Assembly: GCF_036924525.1 (NCBI RefSeq)
Contig: NZ_JAZHRU010000001.1
Span: 5,175,001 to 5,239,000 of the forward strand
Length of the DNA stretch: 64,000 nucleotides
Direction of reading: 5' to 3'
Source of the DNA: Bradyrhizobium sp. AZCC 1719
GTDB taxonomy: Bacteria; Pseudomonadota; Alphaproteobacteria; Rhizobiales; Xanthobacteraceae
Positions 1 through 7,978 of the stretch are shown here, one piece after another. Each line of letters opens with the position of its first letter. Position 1 is the stretch's first letter. The translations under genes and the position numbers were made by a program. The notes under the pieces are model-generated. The model did no database searches. It was given only the letters and a program-made list of their open reading frames with translations, and was not told the DNA's origin.

Positions 1-100
1 TCAAGCTATCGTGAGAGCTCCGGAAACGCACCGTGGATATGATTGGCAAGTCGGCTAGCGCAGCGACGGCAAGGCAACAAATGCATATGTGAGGTGTCAT

Positions 101-622
101 ATGTCTGCACCCTGCAAGTTCGAGCTAAGTATTCTGAATCACGATGAGAAAGCGCTCGTACAGACTTCCCATCACCCCGAAATTGGTGACGCAGATCGCG
201 CGACACTTGAAAACCTGAAATCATCGCTCAGAAAACTCCGGGACAAGGAGCGTACGCTCGCCTTCCAGCGGCGTCGGATCAGCAAAGGCACCGCCCAGCC
301 GCGGGGCCAAAGCGTTTCGGGGACTGCCGAGCATTCTCTCCATCGTAAGCAGGTTTTCGTGGCCGCCCTGAAGCGGGTGAACAAGGAGCTCGCACGCCTT
401 CAAAAATTTGAGGCGAGGAGGGAGCTGGGAGAAGCGGCCCGGCGAGCGCTTTCTCTTCGTAGAGCACAGCAATTCTCCCGCCCGACAAACGAGCCAACTT
501 CCCATGACGGCATGAAGCCGATTCCGAGTCGCCGACGAAGTATCAAGCTCCCGCGCTCAACAATTGGGCGGGTGTCACAGGCGAACAAGAGAGCCCAGGC
601 CGCAAGAGATTCCCGCCGCTAA
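101..622 (+). CDS. Hypothetical basic protein
   Basis: A 173-residue protein that I cannot assign to a family. I chose the ATG at 101 because GAGG lies about 7 nt upstream; a GTG at 89 would add four residues. The product is rich in Arg and Lys and has a central helical, charged stretch (roughly residues 40-120) that may form a coiled coil, followed by a disordered Arg/Ser-rich tail. There is no signal peptide, membrane segment or recognisable catalytic motif. It could bind nucleic acid, but that is only inferred from its charge. It stands alone on the plus strand, facing a small convergent gene. Confidence 0.5.
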   Translation: MSAPCKFELSILNHDEKALVQTSHHPEIGDADRATLENLKSSLRKLRDKERTLAFQRRRISKGTAQPRGQSVSGTAEHSLHRKQVFVAALKRVNKELARLQKFEARRELGEAARRALSLRRAQQFSRPTNEPTSHDGMKPIPSRRRSIKLPRSTIGRVSQANKRAQAARDSRR

Positions 623-628
623 CGGAGC

Positions 629-874
629 TTATCCAATTCGGCTGCACGGCAAATGAATTTTTGCAATTACGCAATTACGGTGGCAGTTACGGTGCCAGTC
701 ACCGTAATTCCCGCTCCCGCCCAGCGCCGCTCTGATCTCGGCATCAATCTCGGCAAAATCATGCGCCGTCAGATGCGGCTTGATCTCGGCAAGGTTCGCT
801 TGCGCGGCGGCGAGCCTGCCACGTTCCATCGTGGCCTTTTTCAGCGGTGCCGCTCTGGCGGATAGTCTGGTCAT
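629..874 (-). CDS. Small hypothetical protein
   Basis: An 81-residue reading frame starting at an ATG that follows GGAGAA at ribosome-binding distance, which is the main reason for accepting it. The first 55 residues form a predicted helical, Ala/Glu-rich segment. The tail is encoded by a 12-bp tandem repeat and ends in an irregular, Cys- and His-containing stretch that may be a degenerate extension. I recognise no family. It converges with the gene ending at 622 across 6 bp. The real gene might once have ended earlier than the present stop. Confidence 0.4.
   Translation of the reverse strand: MTRLSARAAPLKKATMERGRLAAAQANLAEIKPHLTAHDFAEIDAEIRAALGGSGNYGDWHRNCHRNCVIAKIHLPCSRIG
671..706. repeat. 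Three 12-bp tandem units
   Basis: Three consecutive 12-bp units are visible: GCAATTACGGTG, GCAGTTACGGTG and CCAGTCACCGTA. The first two differ at one base and the third is more diverged. They fall inside the C-terminal codons of the small minus-strand gene and encode a short repeat there. Confidence 0.6.
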
Positions 875-1066
875 GTTGCTTCTCCACCGGATTACTGCGG
901 ATAGACCCGGCGACCATTTTCCTCTTCAGGTTAACCTCATTTCATTCCAAGCCATACTAGCGATTAGCCGGCGGTCCGGGGCCGGGTTTCTTACGCGGCT
1001 CCGGCGCGTTCGGATCGTTGCATTTGGCTCCTGTGGTCCATCGATTGAACGGTTGAAGGAAACCAG

Positions 1067-1327
1067 ATGGAAAAGACCAAGGCCAACTCGCCCAAGTACA
1101 AGATACCTATTCGAACAGCACCGCAGGAAATCATTATGACCGGCGACGACTTCCGCGCGGCGATCGAAAAGATCGGCGTATCGCAGGAGGGTTTTGGTCG
1201 CTTGATCGGCGTGCGGGGCCGCACCGTACGAAGCTGGATTGCCGAGGAATTCCCCGTTCCCAAAGTGGTCGCGCTGTTCGCGCGCTTGATGCTCAAAACC
1301 AAAACCAATCCGGAGGACTTGCTATGA
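1067..1327 (+). CDS. Helix-turn-helix DNA-binding protein
   Basis: An 86-residue protein with an XRE/YiaG-type helix-turn-helix at about residues 28-65. The segment 'GVSQEGFGRLIGVRGRTVRSW' fits the pattern Sx-x-x-A/G-x-L-G-V-x-x-x-T-V-x-x-W of antitoxin-like and small phage-like regulators (shown here only as a pattern description, residues 38-58). AAGGA sits just upstream of the ATG. Its stop overlaps the ATG of a following reading frame (ATGA at 1324-1327), and a GGAGG inside its last codons would serve that frame, so it was the first gene of a coupled pair. The partner appears broken. It may regulate its own transcription; the target is unknown. Confidence 0.7.
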   Translation: MEKTKANSPKYKIPIRTAPQEIIMTGDDFRAAIEKIGVSQEGFGRLIGVRGRTVRSWIAEEFPVPKVVALFARLMLKTKTNPEDLL

Positions 1328-1500
1328 GTCCAAACCGACCTCTTGCTCTTGGCATGCAAATGAAGCGCTCCGCGCTTATCTGACGATCGCAACGCCAGCG
1401 CTTGCTGCGTTGTCGGAGAAGGCCCGGATCGCGGCGGCACGGTTTGTATTACGGTGCACACAAATTGCAACGGTGGCCGCGTCACAAACTGGGATGGCGG
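1324..1500 (+). pseudogene. Frameshifted partner of the HTH gene
   Basis: An ATG at 1324 overlaps the stop of the HTH gene and is preceded by GGAGGA, yet its frame closes after 19 codons at 1383. From about 1358 the adjacent frame (the one running to 1781) reads as ordinary protein, including NEALRAYLTIATPALAAL. A single-base indel near 1355-1360 would join the two. Downstream of about 1500 neither frame looks like a natural protein, so the 3' end also seems lost. The family is not recognised. The alternative is a genuine 19-residue leader peptide. Confidence 0.45.
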
Positions 1501-1962
1501 GCAAATCAATTCGGATTTTCAGAAATCGTGTCAAGCCCCGGAATCAAAAATATTCCGCTTTCGCCGTCGGGCAAATCACCGCTACAAACTCGCCCATCCA
1601 CCCCGGCAAGAGGGGCGTATCGCGATCGTCACGGACGCGGGGTTGGATGCGGTGGACGCGGCAGCGTCGGGTGCGCAAGATGTTCGCAGGGCGGTTATCC
1701 GTGAGTGAACACAGCGCGCAGGACGTACGGCGCTTAAACGCCTCCGCCAGAATTTTGGCCGGCAAGCACTTGGCTGGTTGAAGTCTCTGGCAGAGGAAGC
1801 TGCGTACGGCAAAACCGTGTGGTCCTGGCACCCGTGGCTGGTGTTAAGCCGGCGGAGGTTCTTCGAAACCCGACCGGGTTCGATGAACCGCTAATCTGTC
1901 GGCGATGGAGGCAAGAGGAATTCGTCTCCAGGGAGAGCGCGGCATAAGCCGTCGAACCATCG
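1500..1962. other. Gene-free, decayed region
   Basis: No convincing gene. Several overlapping short frames exist but switch between phases, as in decayed sequence. One frame around 1605-1705 reads like part of a real protein (GRIAIVTDAGLDAVDAAASG) but has no good start. From memory, this type of sequence followed by a hairpin-rich stretch recurs in Bradyrhizobium genomes; I cannot verify that here. Confidence 0.4.
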
Positions 1963-2072
1963 CGCAGGGAATGCCGGGCTGCTCCGGCTGTACCTGTATG
2001 CTCGTGTGCGCATTTCCTAAGTGCATTTGCACACGAGACCGCGGGTGCAGCAAGCACCCGGCATTCCCTGCG
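1963..2072. repeat. Nested 110-bp inverted repeat
   Basis: The outer arms CGCAGGGAATGCCGGG (1963-1978) and CCCGGCATTCCCTGCG (2057-2072) are perfect 16-bp reverse complements. Inside them lie perfect 9-bp arms CTCGTGTGC (2001-2009) and GCACACGAG (2029-2037). The RNA or single-stranded DNA could form a long two-tier hairpin. No gene is present here, and the structure is not followed by a T run, so it is not a simple terminator. Confidence 0.8.
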
Positions 2073-2151
2073 CCCTCTCACTCTTTGGGGGCGAACGATT
2101 TGCAAAAGCTCGGGCGCATCGTGTCGCGAGAACGCTAACACATATTCGTCT

Positions 2152-2254
2152 GTCATCGCCCGGCTTGACCGGGCGACCCAGTATCCAGAGACAGCGATGA
2201 TAGAACCGAGAGGCCGCAGCGTACTGGATCCCCGCCTTCGCGGGGATGACGATG
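2152..2254. repeat. REP-like repeat, copy C1
   Basis: A roughly 100-bp element with two hairpins. One has CGCCCGG/CCGGGCG arms and the other is CCCCGCCTTCGCGGGG, with the words CCAGTATCCAGAG and TACTGGAT between them. A second copy with the same order of words is at 61049-61154, in a different gap. Both lie downstream of or between genes and carry no reading frame. Confidence 0.75.
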
Positions 2255-2297
2255 GTGTTTTGTGTTGCTATCTCCGCGTCATTGCAGCGTCGTAAAA

Positions 2298-5051
2298 CTA
2301 CGCCGTCCGCGCAACCGACTTGCGCTTAGGTGGCCGGCTCGGCGCCGCGTCGGGACCTTGCCGATCCGTCAGCAACAGCGGCCTGATCTCCGTCGCCGGC
2401 TTCGGCGCGCTGAACAGGTAACCCTGCATTTCCGAACAGCCGAGTTCGCGCAACAAGTCGCGCTGCTGTTCGGTCTCGACGCCTTCGGCCGTCGTCGTCA
2501 TATGGCGTTCGGCGGCGATGTTCACCACCGCCTCCACGATGCAGGACGAGCCTTCCGGCTCGGCGATATCGGTGATGAAGCAGCGGTCGATCTTGATCTT
2601 GTCGAACGGAAAACGCTGCAGATAGCTCAGCGAGGAGTAGCCGGTGCCGAAATCGTCGAGCGCGATGCGAACCCCGATGGCGCGGAGGTCGTGCAGGATG
2701 GCGAGCGCGGCCTCGTCATCTCTGATCAGCACGGCTTCGGTGATCTCGAGCTCCAGCCGGCTCGCCGCGAGGCCCGATGCGGCGAGCGCCGCCATCACCT
2801 TCAGCGCCAGCGTGCCGCTCCTGAATTGAATCGGCGAGACGTTGACCGCGAGCCTGACATTGCCGGGCCAGGTCGCGGCCTCCTTGCAGGCCGCGGTCAG
2901 CACCCATTCGCCGAGTTGGTTGATCAGGCCGGTGTCCTCTGCGAGCGGCACGAACTCGGCGGGCGAAATCATGCCGCGCTGCGGATGGCGCCAGCGCACC
3001 AGCGCCTCGCAGCCGGTGATCGCGTTGGTCTGCAGGCTCAGACATGGCTGGTAATAGACCTCGAAGCCGCCGTCGACGAGCGCCTGGCGCAGGTCCATTT
3101 CCAGGCTGCGGCGGGCGCGGACCTCGGCTTCCATGTCCGGTTCGAAGAAGCGATAGGTGCGGCGGCCGGCGGCCTTGGCGGCGTACATCGCCAGATCCGC
3201 GTTCTTCAGGATCTGGTCGATATCGGAGCCGTCTTGCGGCGCGAGCGCAATGCCGATGCTGGCGTCGGTGGTGACCTGATGGCCCAGGCATTGGTAGGGC
3301 GAGCGGATCGCCTCGAAGATGCGGCTGACGAGCTTCATCACGTCGTCGATATCATCGATCCCGGTCTGCACGATGGCGAACTCGTCGCCGCCGAGCCGGG
3401 CGACGAAATCGGATCTCCGCGTGCAGGCGGCGAGGCTGGCCGCGACCGATTTCAGGAGCTCGTCGCCGATCATGTGGCCCAGCGAATCGTTGACGCTCTT
3501 GAATTCGTCGATGTCGATATAGAGCACCGCCAGTGGCCGGTTCGGCGCGACGTAAGACAATTCGCGCTTGAGCCGTTCGTGGAACAGGGTGCGGTTCGGC
3601 AGGTCGGTCAACGCGTCGTAATGGGCGAGGTGGGTGATGCGCTCCTCGGCGCGCCGCCGCTCGGTGATGTCTTCGTGCGTTGCCAGCCATCCGCCGTCGG
3701 CGACCGGTTCGTTGACGACCTGGATCGAACGTCCGTCGGGTGTGGATATAACCATGGCGTTACGGTGCGCGATGTCGCGCAGCACCATCTCGACGTAGTG
3801 ATCGATGTCGCCGACGAACGAGCCGGTCTCCTTGCGATGGGCGATCACCTCGCGGAAGCTGCAACCCGGCTTCACGACCTCGGCCGACAAGCCGTACATT
3901 TCGAGGTATCGCCTGTTGCAGATGATGAGCTGCTGCTTTGCATCGAACAGCAACAGGCCCTGCGTCATGTTGTTGACGGCGGTGTCGAGCCGCTGCTTTT
4001 CCAGCGTCAGCCGCTGCTTCGATGCGCGGTGCTGATAGGAAAGCTTGCGGACGACGAGAAACAGCAGAGCGGCGATCGCGAGCACGGAAAACCCGGTGAC
4101 GGCGATCAGGATTCCGATCTGCTCGCGCCAGTCGGCCAACGCGGCCGATGTGGTGATCGAGGCGACCATTACGATCGGAAAATTGGAGAGCGCACGGGAC
4201 GCGATCAGCCGGTCCTCGCCGTCGATCGGGCTGGTGAGGCGCGAGGTGCTGCGGGGCAGCTCGAAGACTTGCCGCTGCGCGGCCGGACCGGTCCTGAAGT
4301 TCTTGCCGACCAGCTCCGCCACATGTGGATAGCGGGCCAGCAGCGTGCCGTCGCTGTGGTGCATGGCGATGGAGGCGCCGGGGCCGAGGGCAACAGTTGC
4401 GAAGAACTTTTCGAAATGGACGGGTTCGATGCCCCGGCCGATGACGCCGAGCAATTCGCCTTTCGGCCCGGTGATCTTGCGCGCGATCACGGTGGTCCAG
4501 GCGCCGGTGATGCGGCTGTAGACCGGCTCGACCAGCATCTCCGGCGATTGCGGGCCGGACCTGAATGTTCTGAAGAAAGCGCGGTCCGCCGAGTTGACTG
4601 GCGGCGGCGGCCAGGCGGCCGACGCATTGATCAGATTGCCTTCGGCGTCGAAGATGTTGATGCCGCCGACATAGGACAGCGCGTCGATCTTGGATTTCAG
4701 GATGAGATGGATGTCATGGCCGGACATCCGGCGCTTGTAGTTTTCGAGCGTGGCGATCCCGCTGGAACGCATGAACGCGATCAGGTCCTTCTGAACGACC
4801 TGAAAATCTTCGAGCTGCTGGTCGAAATGGCGGGCGAGCAGCAGCACGGTGTTTTCCAGCTCGCGTTCGCTATTGCGCAGCGCGCGCTCGCGGAAATTGC
4901 CGGCCATGATGGTCGCGCCGATCGCGATGGTGGCGATCAAAAGCGTGCCGCCCAGGATCAACCAGCGGATCGGGCCGCCGCGAAAGGCGAACGCGATCCT
5001 CAACGAATTGGTGCCGGTTGAAACCATGGAACGCGATCGCGGCCGGGACAT
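2298..5051 (-). CDS. Membrane GGDEF/EAL c-di-GMP protein with PAS
   Basis: A 917-residue inner-membrane protein that can make and/or degrade cyclic di-GMP. Order of domains: membrane helix at about 30-51, a periplasmic sensor region to about 310 (Cache-like in length), a second helix at about 313-335, a short coiled coil, a PAS domain at about 355-470, GGDEF and EAL. The GGDEF motif is intact at 554-558 (RLGGDEFAIV context), and EAL is intact at 682-684 with the downstream DDFGTGYSSL motif. Both activities are therefore possible. The start is uncertain: ATG at 5051 is used, ATG at 5027 also fits, and neither has a strong ribosome site. It stands alone, so the signal it senses cannot be read from context. 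Confidence 0.9.
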   Translation of the reverse strand: MSRPRSRSMVSTGTNSLRIAFAFRGGPIRWLILGGTLLIATIAIGATIMAGNFRERALRNSERELENTVLLLARHFDQQLEDFQVVQKDLIAFMRSSGIATLENYKRRMSGHDIHLILKSKIDALSYVGGINIFDAEGNLINASAAWPPPPVNSADRAFFRTFRSGPQSPEMLVEPVYSRITGAWTTVIARKITGPKGELLGVIGRGIEPVHFEKFFATVALGPGASIAMHHSDGTLLARYPHVAELVGKNFRTGPAAQRQVFELPRSTSRLTSPIDGEDRLIASRALSNFPIVMVASITTSAALADWREQIGILIAVTGFSVLAIAALLFLVVRKLSYQHRASKQRLTLEKQRLDTAVNNMTQGLLLFDAKQQLIICNRRYLEMYGLSAEVVKPGCSFREVIAHRKETGSFVGDIDHYVEMVLRDIAHRNAMVISTPDGRSIQVVNEPVADGGWLATHEDITERRRAEERITHLAHYDALTDLPNRTLFHERLKRELSYVAPNRPLAVLYIDIDEFKSVNDSLGHMIGDELLKSVAASLAACTRRSDFVARLGGDEFAIVQTGIDDIDDVMKLVSRIFEAIRSPYQCLGHQVTTDASIGIALAPQDGSDIDQILKNADLAMYAAKAAGRRTYRFFEPDMEAEVRARRSLEMDLRQALVDGGFEVYYQPCLSLQTNAITGCEALVRWRHPQRGMISPAEFVPLAEDTGLINQLGEWVLTAACKEAATWPGNVRLAVNVSPIQFRSGTLALKVMAALAASGLAASRLELEITEAVLIRDDEAALAILHDLRAIGVRIALDDFGTGYSSLSYLQRFPFDKIKIDRCFITDIAEPEGSSCIVEAVVNIAAERHMTTTAEGVETEQQRDLLRELGCSEMQGYLFSAPKPATEIRPLLLTDRQGPDAAPSRPPKRKSVARTA

Positions 5052-5145
5052 GAACTGCCGGAAGCGGCGTTCTCCCAAACCCGGCCCATAAATTCGATAC
5101 CGCGCCGAGATGGAGTTGACGTTAGGAAGTCTGGTTAACGAATGG

Positions 5146-6441
5146 TTACCTCGGTGGCGAGTGTGGGCTGTGACAACCACAGGGGAGGGTCGGGTTCCGG
5201 CCATCCCCAGGCGTCCGGGTCATGACGACGATAATCGCTGCAAGGATGTTGGCGGCAACGCCGGCCAGAATCGGCAGCGTATAGTCGTGGGTGAGATCGA
5301 ACGCGAAGCCGGCAGCGCTGGGACCGATCAGGGTACCGAAGGCGACGCTGGTGTAGAGAATGCCGATGATGCCGCTGACGTTGCGGCCGCCGAAATAATC
5401 CATCACGACGGCCGGAAGCACGGCGACCCAGGCGCCGTAAATCATGCCGTAGACGAATGCAAAAATGGCAAGCGGCCAGAATGTCGTTGAGATCGTCCAG
5501 ATCGCCAACGCGATCGCCATGCCCGCGAAGAGCAGGAGCAGGGCGGATTGGCGGCCGATACGGTCGGCGACACCGCCGAGGAAAAACCGGCCGGCCGTGC
5601 TGCCGATGCCGATGATGCCGAGCAGCAGCACGGCGGATGTCGCCGGGACGCCGTGGTCCCCGGCATAGGGAACGAGATGCACGAACGGCACGAACAGGCC
5701 GAACGAGCAGATCAGGCACGCGGCGTATAGCGAGATGAAGCGTCGCGACCGGATCGCCTCGCGCATCGACGCACCTTCGGCCCGCGTCAACATGGCTCCC
5801 TGCTGGAGTGGATCGCCATCGGGATTGAGGCCCCGGTCGTGCGGATCGTTCTCGAGGAGGAGCGCCATCCCCCCGCCGACAATCGCGGCGAATGCGCCGA
5901 GCGCAAGATAGGCCCCGCGCCATCCGAGCATCTCGATCAGGAACGTTGCCTGCGCCGGCATCACCAGCGTGCCAACCCCGATCCCGCTCACGGCGAGACC
6001 AGAGGCAAAGCCCCGCCGCCGCACGAACCAGCGCTGCACCGCGCCGACCGCCGGGACATAGGCGCAGCCGACGCCAAGTCCGACGCCCAGCCCGTAGGCT
6101 GCATACACCTCGACCAGATTGCGCGCGGCACTTGCCGCGGCAAGCCCGAGGCCGATCAGCAGCATGCCCGCCAGCGCGAGACGGCGCGAGCCATAGCGGT
6201 CGGCGAGGGGACCGCTGACGATGCCGAGGCCGAAATAGAGAAAGCCGGCCAACGAAAATACCAGCGAGACCGAACCGCGCGAGGCGCCGAAATCACGCTG
6301 CAGCGAGTCGAGAAACGCGCTGAACGTATAGGCGCAGCCGAAGCCGACAAAGGTCACGACAAAAGCGGCAGCCACCACAAACCAACCATAGAAGATGCGG
6401 GAATTGGGCAACGCTGACTGGACACTCAATGTTGCCTCCAT
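5146..6441 (-). CDS. MFS transporter (oxalate/formate antiporter-like)
   Basis: A 431-residue major facilitator with about twelve hydrophobic segments and the loop 2-3 signature GPLADRYGSRR at about residues 78-88. The N-terminal segment with FYGWFVVAAAF resembles the monocarboxylate/oxalate-formate branch, which would suit export or import of an organic acid. Its first 16 bp overlap the end of the amidase gene, so the two are translationally coupled. The pairing suggests that the transporter moves the amide substrate or the acid product of the amidase; the substrate itself is unknown. The last 25 residues are hydrophilic and Pro/His-rich. Confidence 0.88.
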   Translation of the reverse strand: MEATLSVQSALPNSRIFYGWFVVAAAFVVTFVGFGCAYTFSAFLDSLQRDFGASRGSVSLVFSLAGFLYFGLGIVSGPLADRYGSRRLALAGMLLIGLGLAAASAARNLVEVYAAYGLGVGLGVGCAYVPAVGAVQRWFVRRRGFASGLAVSGIGVGTLVMPAQATFLIEMLGWRGAYLALGAFAAIVGGGMALLLENDPHDRGLNPDGDPLQQGAMLTRAEGASMREAIRSRRFISLYAACLICSFGLFVPFVHLVPYAGDHGVPATSAVLLLGIIGIGSTAGRFFLGGVADRIGRQSALLLLFAGMAIALAIWTISTTFWPLAIFAFVYGMIYGAWVAVLPAVVMDYFGGRNVSGIIGILYTSVAFGTLIGPSAAGFAFDLTHDYTLPILAGVAANILAAIIVVMTRTPGDGRNPTLPCGCHSPHSPPR

Positions 6442-7850
6442 GGGCTCAGCGACGGATGGCGGCGATGCCAGGATGTGGCCCTCTGGAATGCTGCGCCAGC
6501 GCGTACCAGCGTGGCTTCTTCCAGATCGGCGGCCACAAGCTGAAACGCGATCGGCATTCCGGTTGCGGAAAAACCGCCGGGCAGCGTGATCGTGGGATGA
6601 CCGGTCATGTTGAAGGGGCAGGTGTATTCCTGCAATCTGGCGATCAGGTCCGGCCGCTCGCCGAGCGTTCGTATCATGGCGAGCGTCAAGGGTGGGAATG
6701 GGTGAACCGGAATGAGCAGCAGATCGATTGTCTCGAACAGCGATGCGATCCGGCCGCGCAATTCCAACCGCCGCAGCAGGATTCTCTGATAGTCGCGAGC
6801 AGATAGCGCACGGCCCGCCTCGATGACGGCGGCGAGGATCGGACCATATTCATCTTTGCGTGCGGGGTAGGTTGCATCGTGTGCGACCGCTGCCTCCACC
6901 GCGCAATTCGGAACCCAGTCGGCGACGGCCTGCTTCACGTCGGGAAACCGCACATCGACGATGTCAGCGCCAAGCGCACGTAACGTCTTGATCGCCTCGC
7001 CCTGCACCTGTTGGGTCGTAACGTCTACGCCGTCGCTGCTCCACTTCGCGTCGAAGCCAATGCGAAGGCCTCTTACGTCCAGTTCCGCTGCAGCCAGATA
7101 GTTGGGCACAGGGTCGAGGACGGCTGTCGGATCGGCATGATCGCGTCCGGCGATGACGCCAAGCATTGCGCCGGCATCCGTCGCGCTCCGGGCAATGATC
7201 CCGACATGGTCCAATGTCGCTGCCAGTTCGAACACGCCGTGGCGGCTGACGCGTCCCCAGCTTGGCTTCAAGCCGGTAAGACCGTTGGCGGCGCATGGCC
7301 AGCGAATCGAACCGCCGGTATCGGATGCGATCGAGCCATAGCAGAGCCCCGCCGCAGTCGCGGCCGCCGAGCCACTTGATGAAATGCCCGGCCAATAGTC
7401 CGGATTCCACGGATTCTTCGGCGGCGTTACAGATGGATGGTGATCGGAATAAGCGCCTTCCGTGAGCTGGAGCTTCCCCAGCACGACCGCACCGGCTTCA
7501 TTCAAGCGGTGCACCACAGTTGCGTTTTCATCCGGCAGGAAATCGCCGTGGACGAGGGTGCCGGCAGCGGTTGGAACATTCCTTGTCCAGAATAGATCCT
7601 TCACCGCAATCGGAACACCGTGCAGCGGTCCGCGATACCGGCCTGCTGCGATTTCGGCGTGCGCTGCTTCGGCTTGCGCCATCGCAGCATCGGCCATCAC
7701 ACGGACGTAGCTGCCGAGTTCGCCATCTAAAGCGGCGATGCGATCGAGTTGCGCGCGCGTTGCTTCCACCGGAGAAATTTTGCGGGCCCTGATGCATGCC
7801 GCAAGCTCCGTGAGTTCAAGGTAGTGCAGATCGTCGGTGCCAATATCCAT
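6426..7850 (-). CDS. Amidase-signature hydrolase
   Basis: A 474-residue amidase-signature enzyme that hydrolyses a carboxylic amide to acid and ammonia. The Ser-cisSer-Lys triad is visible: Lys84 in PIAVKDLF, Ser157 in the GISSSGSA loop and Ser181 in DTGGSIRWP. Length and motif spacing match free-standing amidases rather than GatA, and no gatB/gatC lies nearby. There is no signal peptide, so it is cytoplasmic. GGAG precedes the ATG. It leads an operon with the overlapping MFS gene and is divergent from the CGNR regulator, with two palindromes in the shared 128-bp gap. That layout implies inducible catabolism of an amide taken up by the transporter. Confidence 0.9.
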   Translation of the reverse strand: MDIGTDDLHYLELTELAACIRARKISPVEATRAQLDRIAALDGELGSYVRVMADAAMAQAEAAHAEIAAGRYRGPLHGVPIAVKDLFWTRNVPTAAGTLVHGDFLPDENATVVHRLNEAGAVVLGKLQLTEGAYSDHHPSVTPPKNPWNPDYWPGISSSGSAAATAAGLCYGSIASDTGGSIRWPCAANGLTGLKPSWGRVSRHGVFELAATLDHVGIIARSATDAGAMLGVIAGRDHADPTAVLDPVPNYLAAAELDVRGLRIGFDAKWSSDGVDVTTQQVQGEAIKTLRALGADIVDVRFPDVKQAVADWVPNCAVEAAVAHDATYPARKDEYGPILAAVIEAGRALSARDYQRILLRRLELRGRIASLFETIDLLLIPVHPFPPLTLAMIRTLGERPDLIARLQEYTCPFNMTGHPTITLPGGFSATGMPIAFQLVAADLEEATLVRAGAAFQRATSWHRRHPSLSPWRQH

Positions 7851-7909
7851 TCTGTCTCCGTCAGTGATGCGGCGCCTGGAATCTTCTGGCGAAGGACCAA
7901 TTGTCGCTC

Positions 7910-7938
7910 AACACCGCTATAAACGTTATACCGGTGTC
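7910..7938. promoter_or_regulatory. Operator-like palindrome 1
   Basis: AACACCGCTATAA and TTATACCGGTGTC are near-perfect inverted arms around a 3-bp centre, with one mismatch inside the arms and one at the outer edge. It lies in the divergent gap between the amidase and CGNR genes. It shares the half-site TTxACCGGTGT with palindrome 2, so one protein could bind both. Confidence 0.6.
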
Positions 7939-7944
7939 TCTTGA

Positions 7945-7950
7945 TGTCAA
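7945..7950 (-). promoter_or_regulatory. Possible -35 of the amidase operon
   Basis: On the minus strand these bases read TTGACA, the consensus -35 hexamer. They sit between the two palindromes, with TATAAC-like bases 14 nt further on inside palindrome 1. The spacing is shorter than the usual 17, so the assignment is tentative. If it is right, repressor bound at either palindrome would block polymerase. Confidence 0.35.
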
Positions 7951-7972
7951 CCGGTAAATATGCTTTACCGGT
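7950..7972. promoter_or_regulatory. Operator-like palindrome 2
   Basis: ACCGGTAAA and TTTACCGGT form perfect 9-bp arms around a 5-bp centre, ending 6 bp before the ATG of the CGNR regulator. The position is ideal for autoregulation, because bound protein would cover the ribosome site or early promoter of the regulator gene. Confidence 0.65.
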
Positions 7973-7978
7973 GTTGCA

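Noticed and set aside
2262..5021. A 919-codon plus-strand open frame opposite the GGDEF/EAL gene
   Set aside because: It is Arg-, Asp- and His-rich without domains, and mirrors the third-position GC bias of the real minus-strand gene, so it is a shadow.
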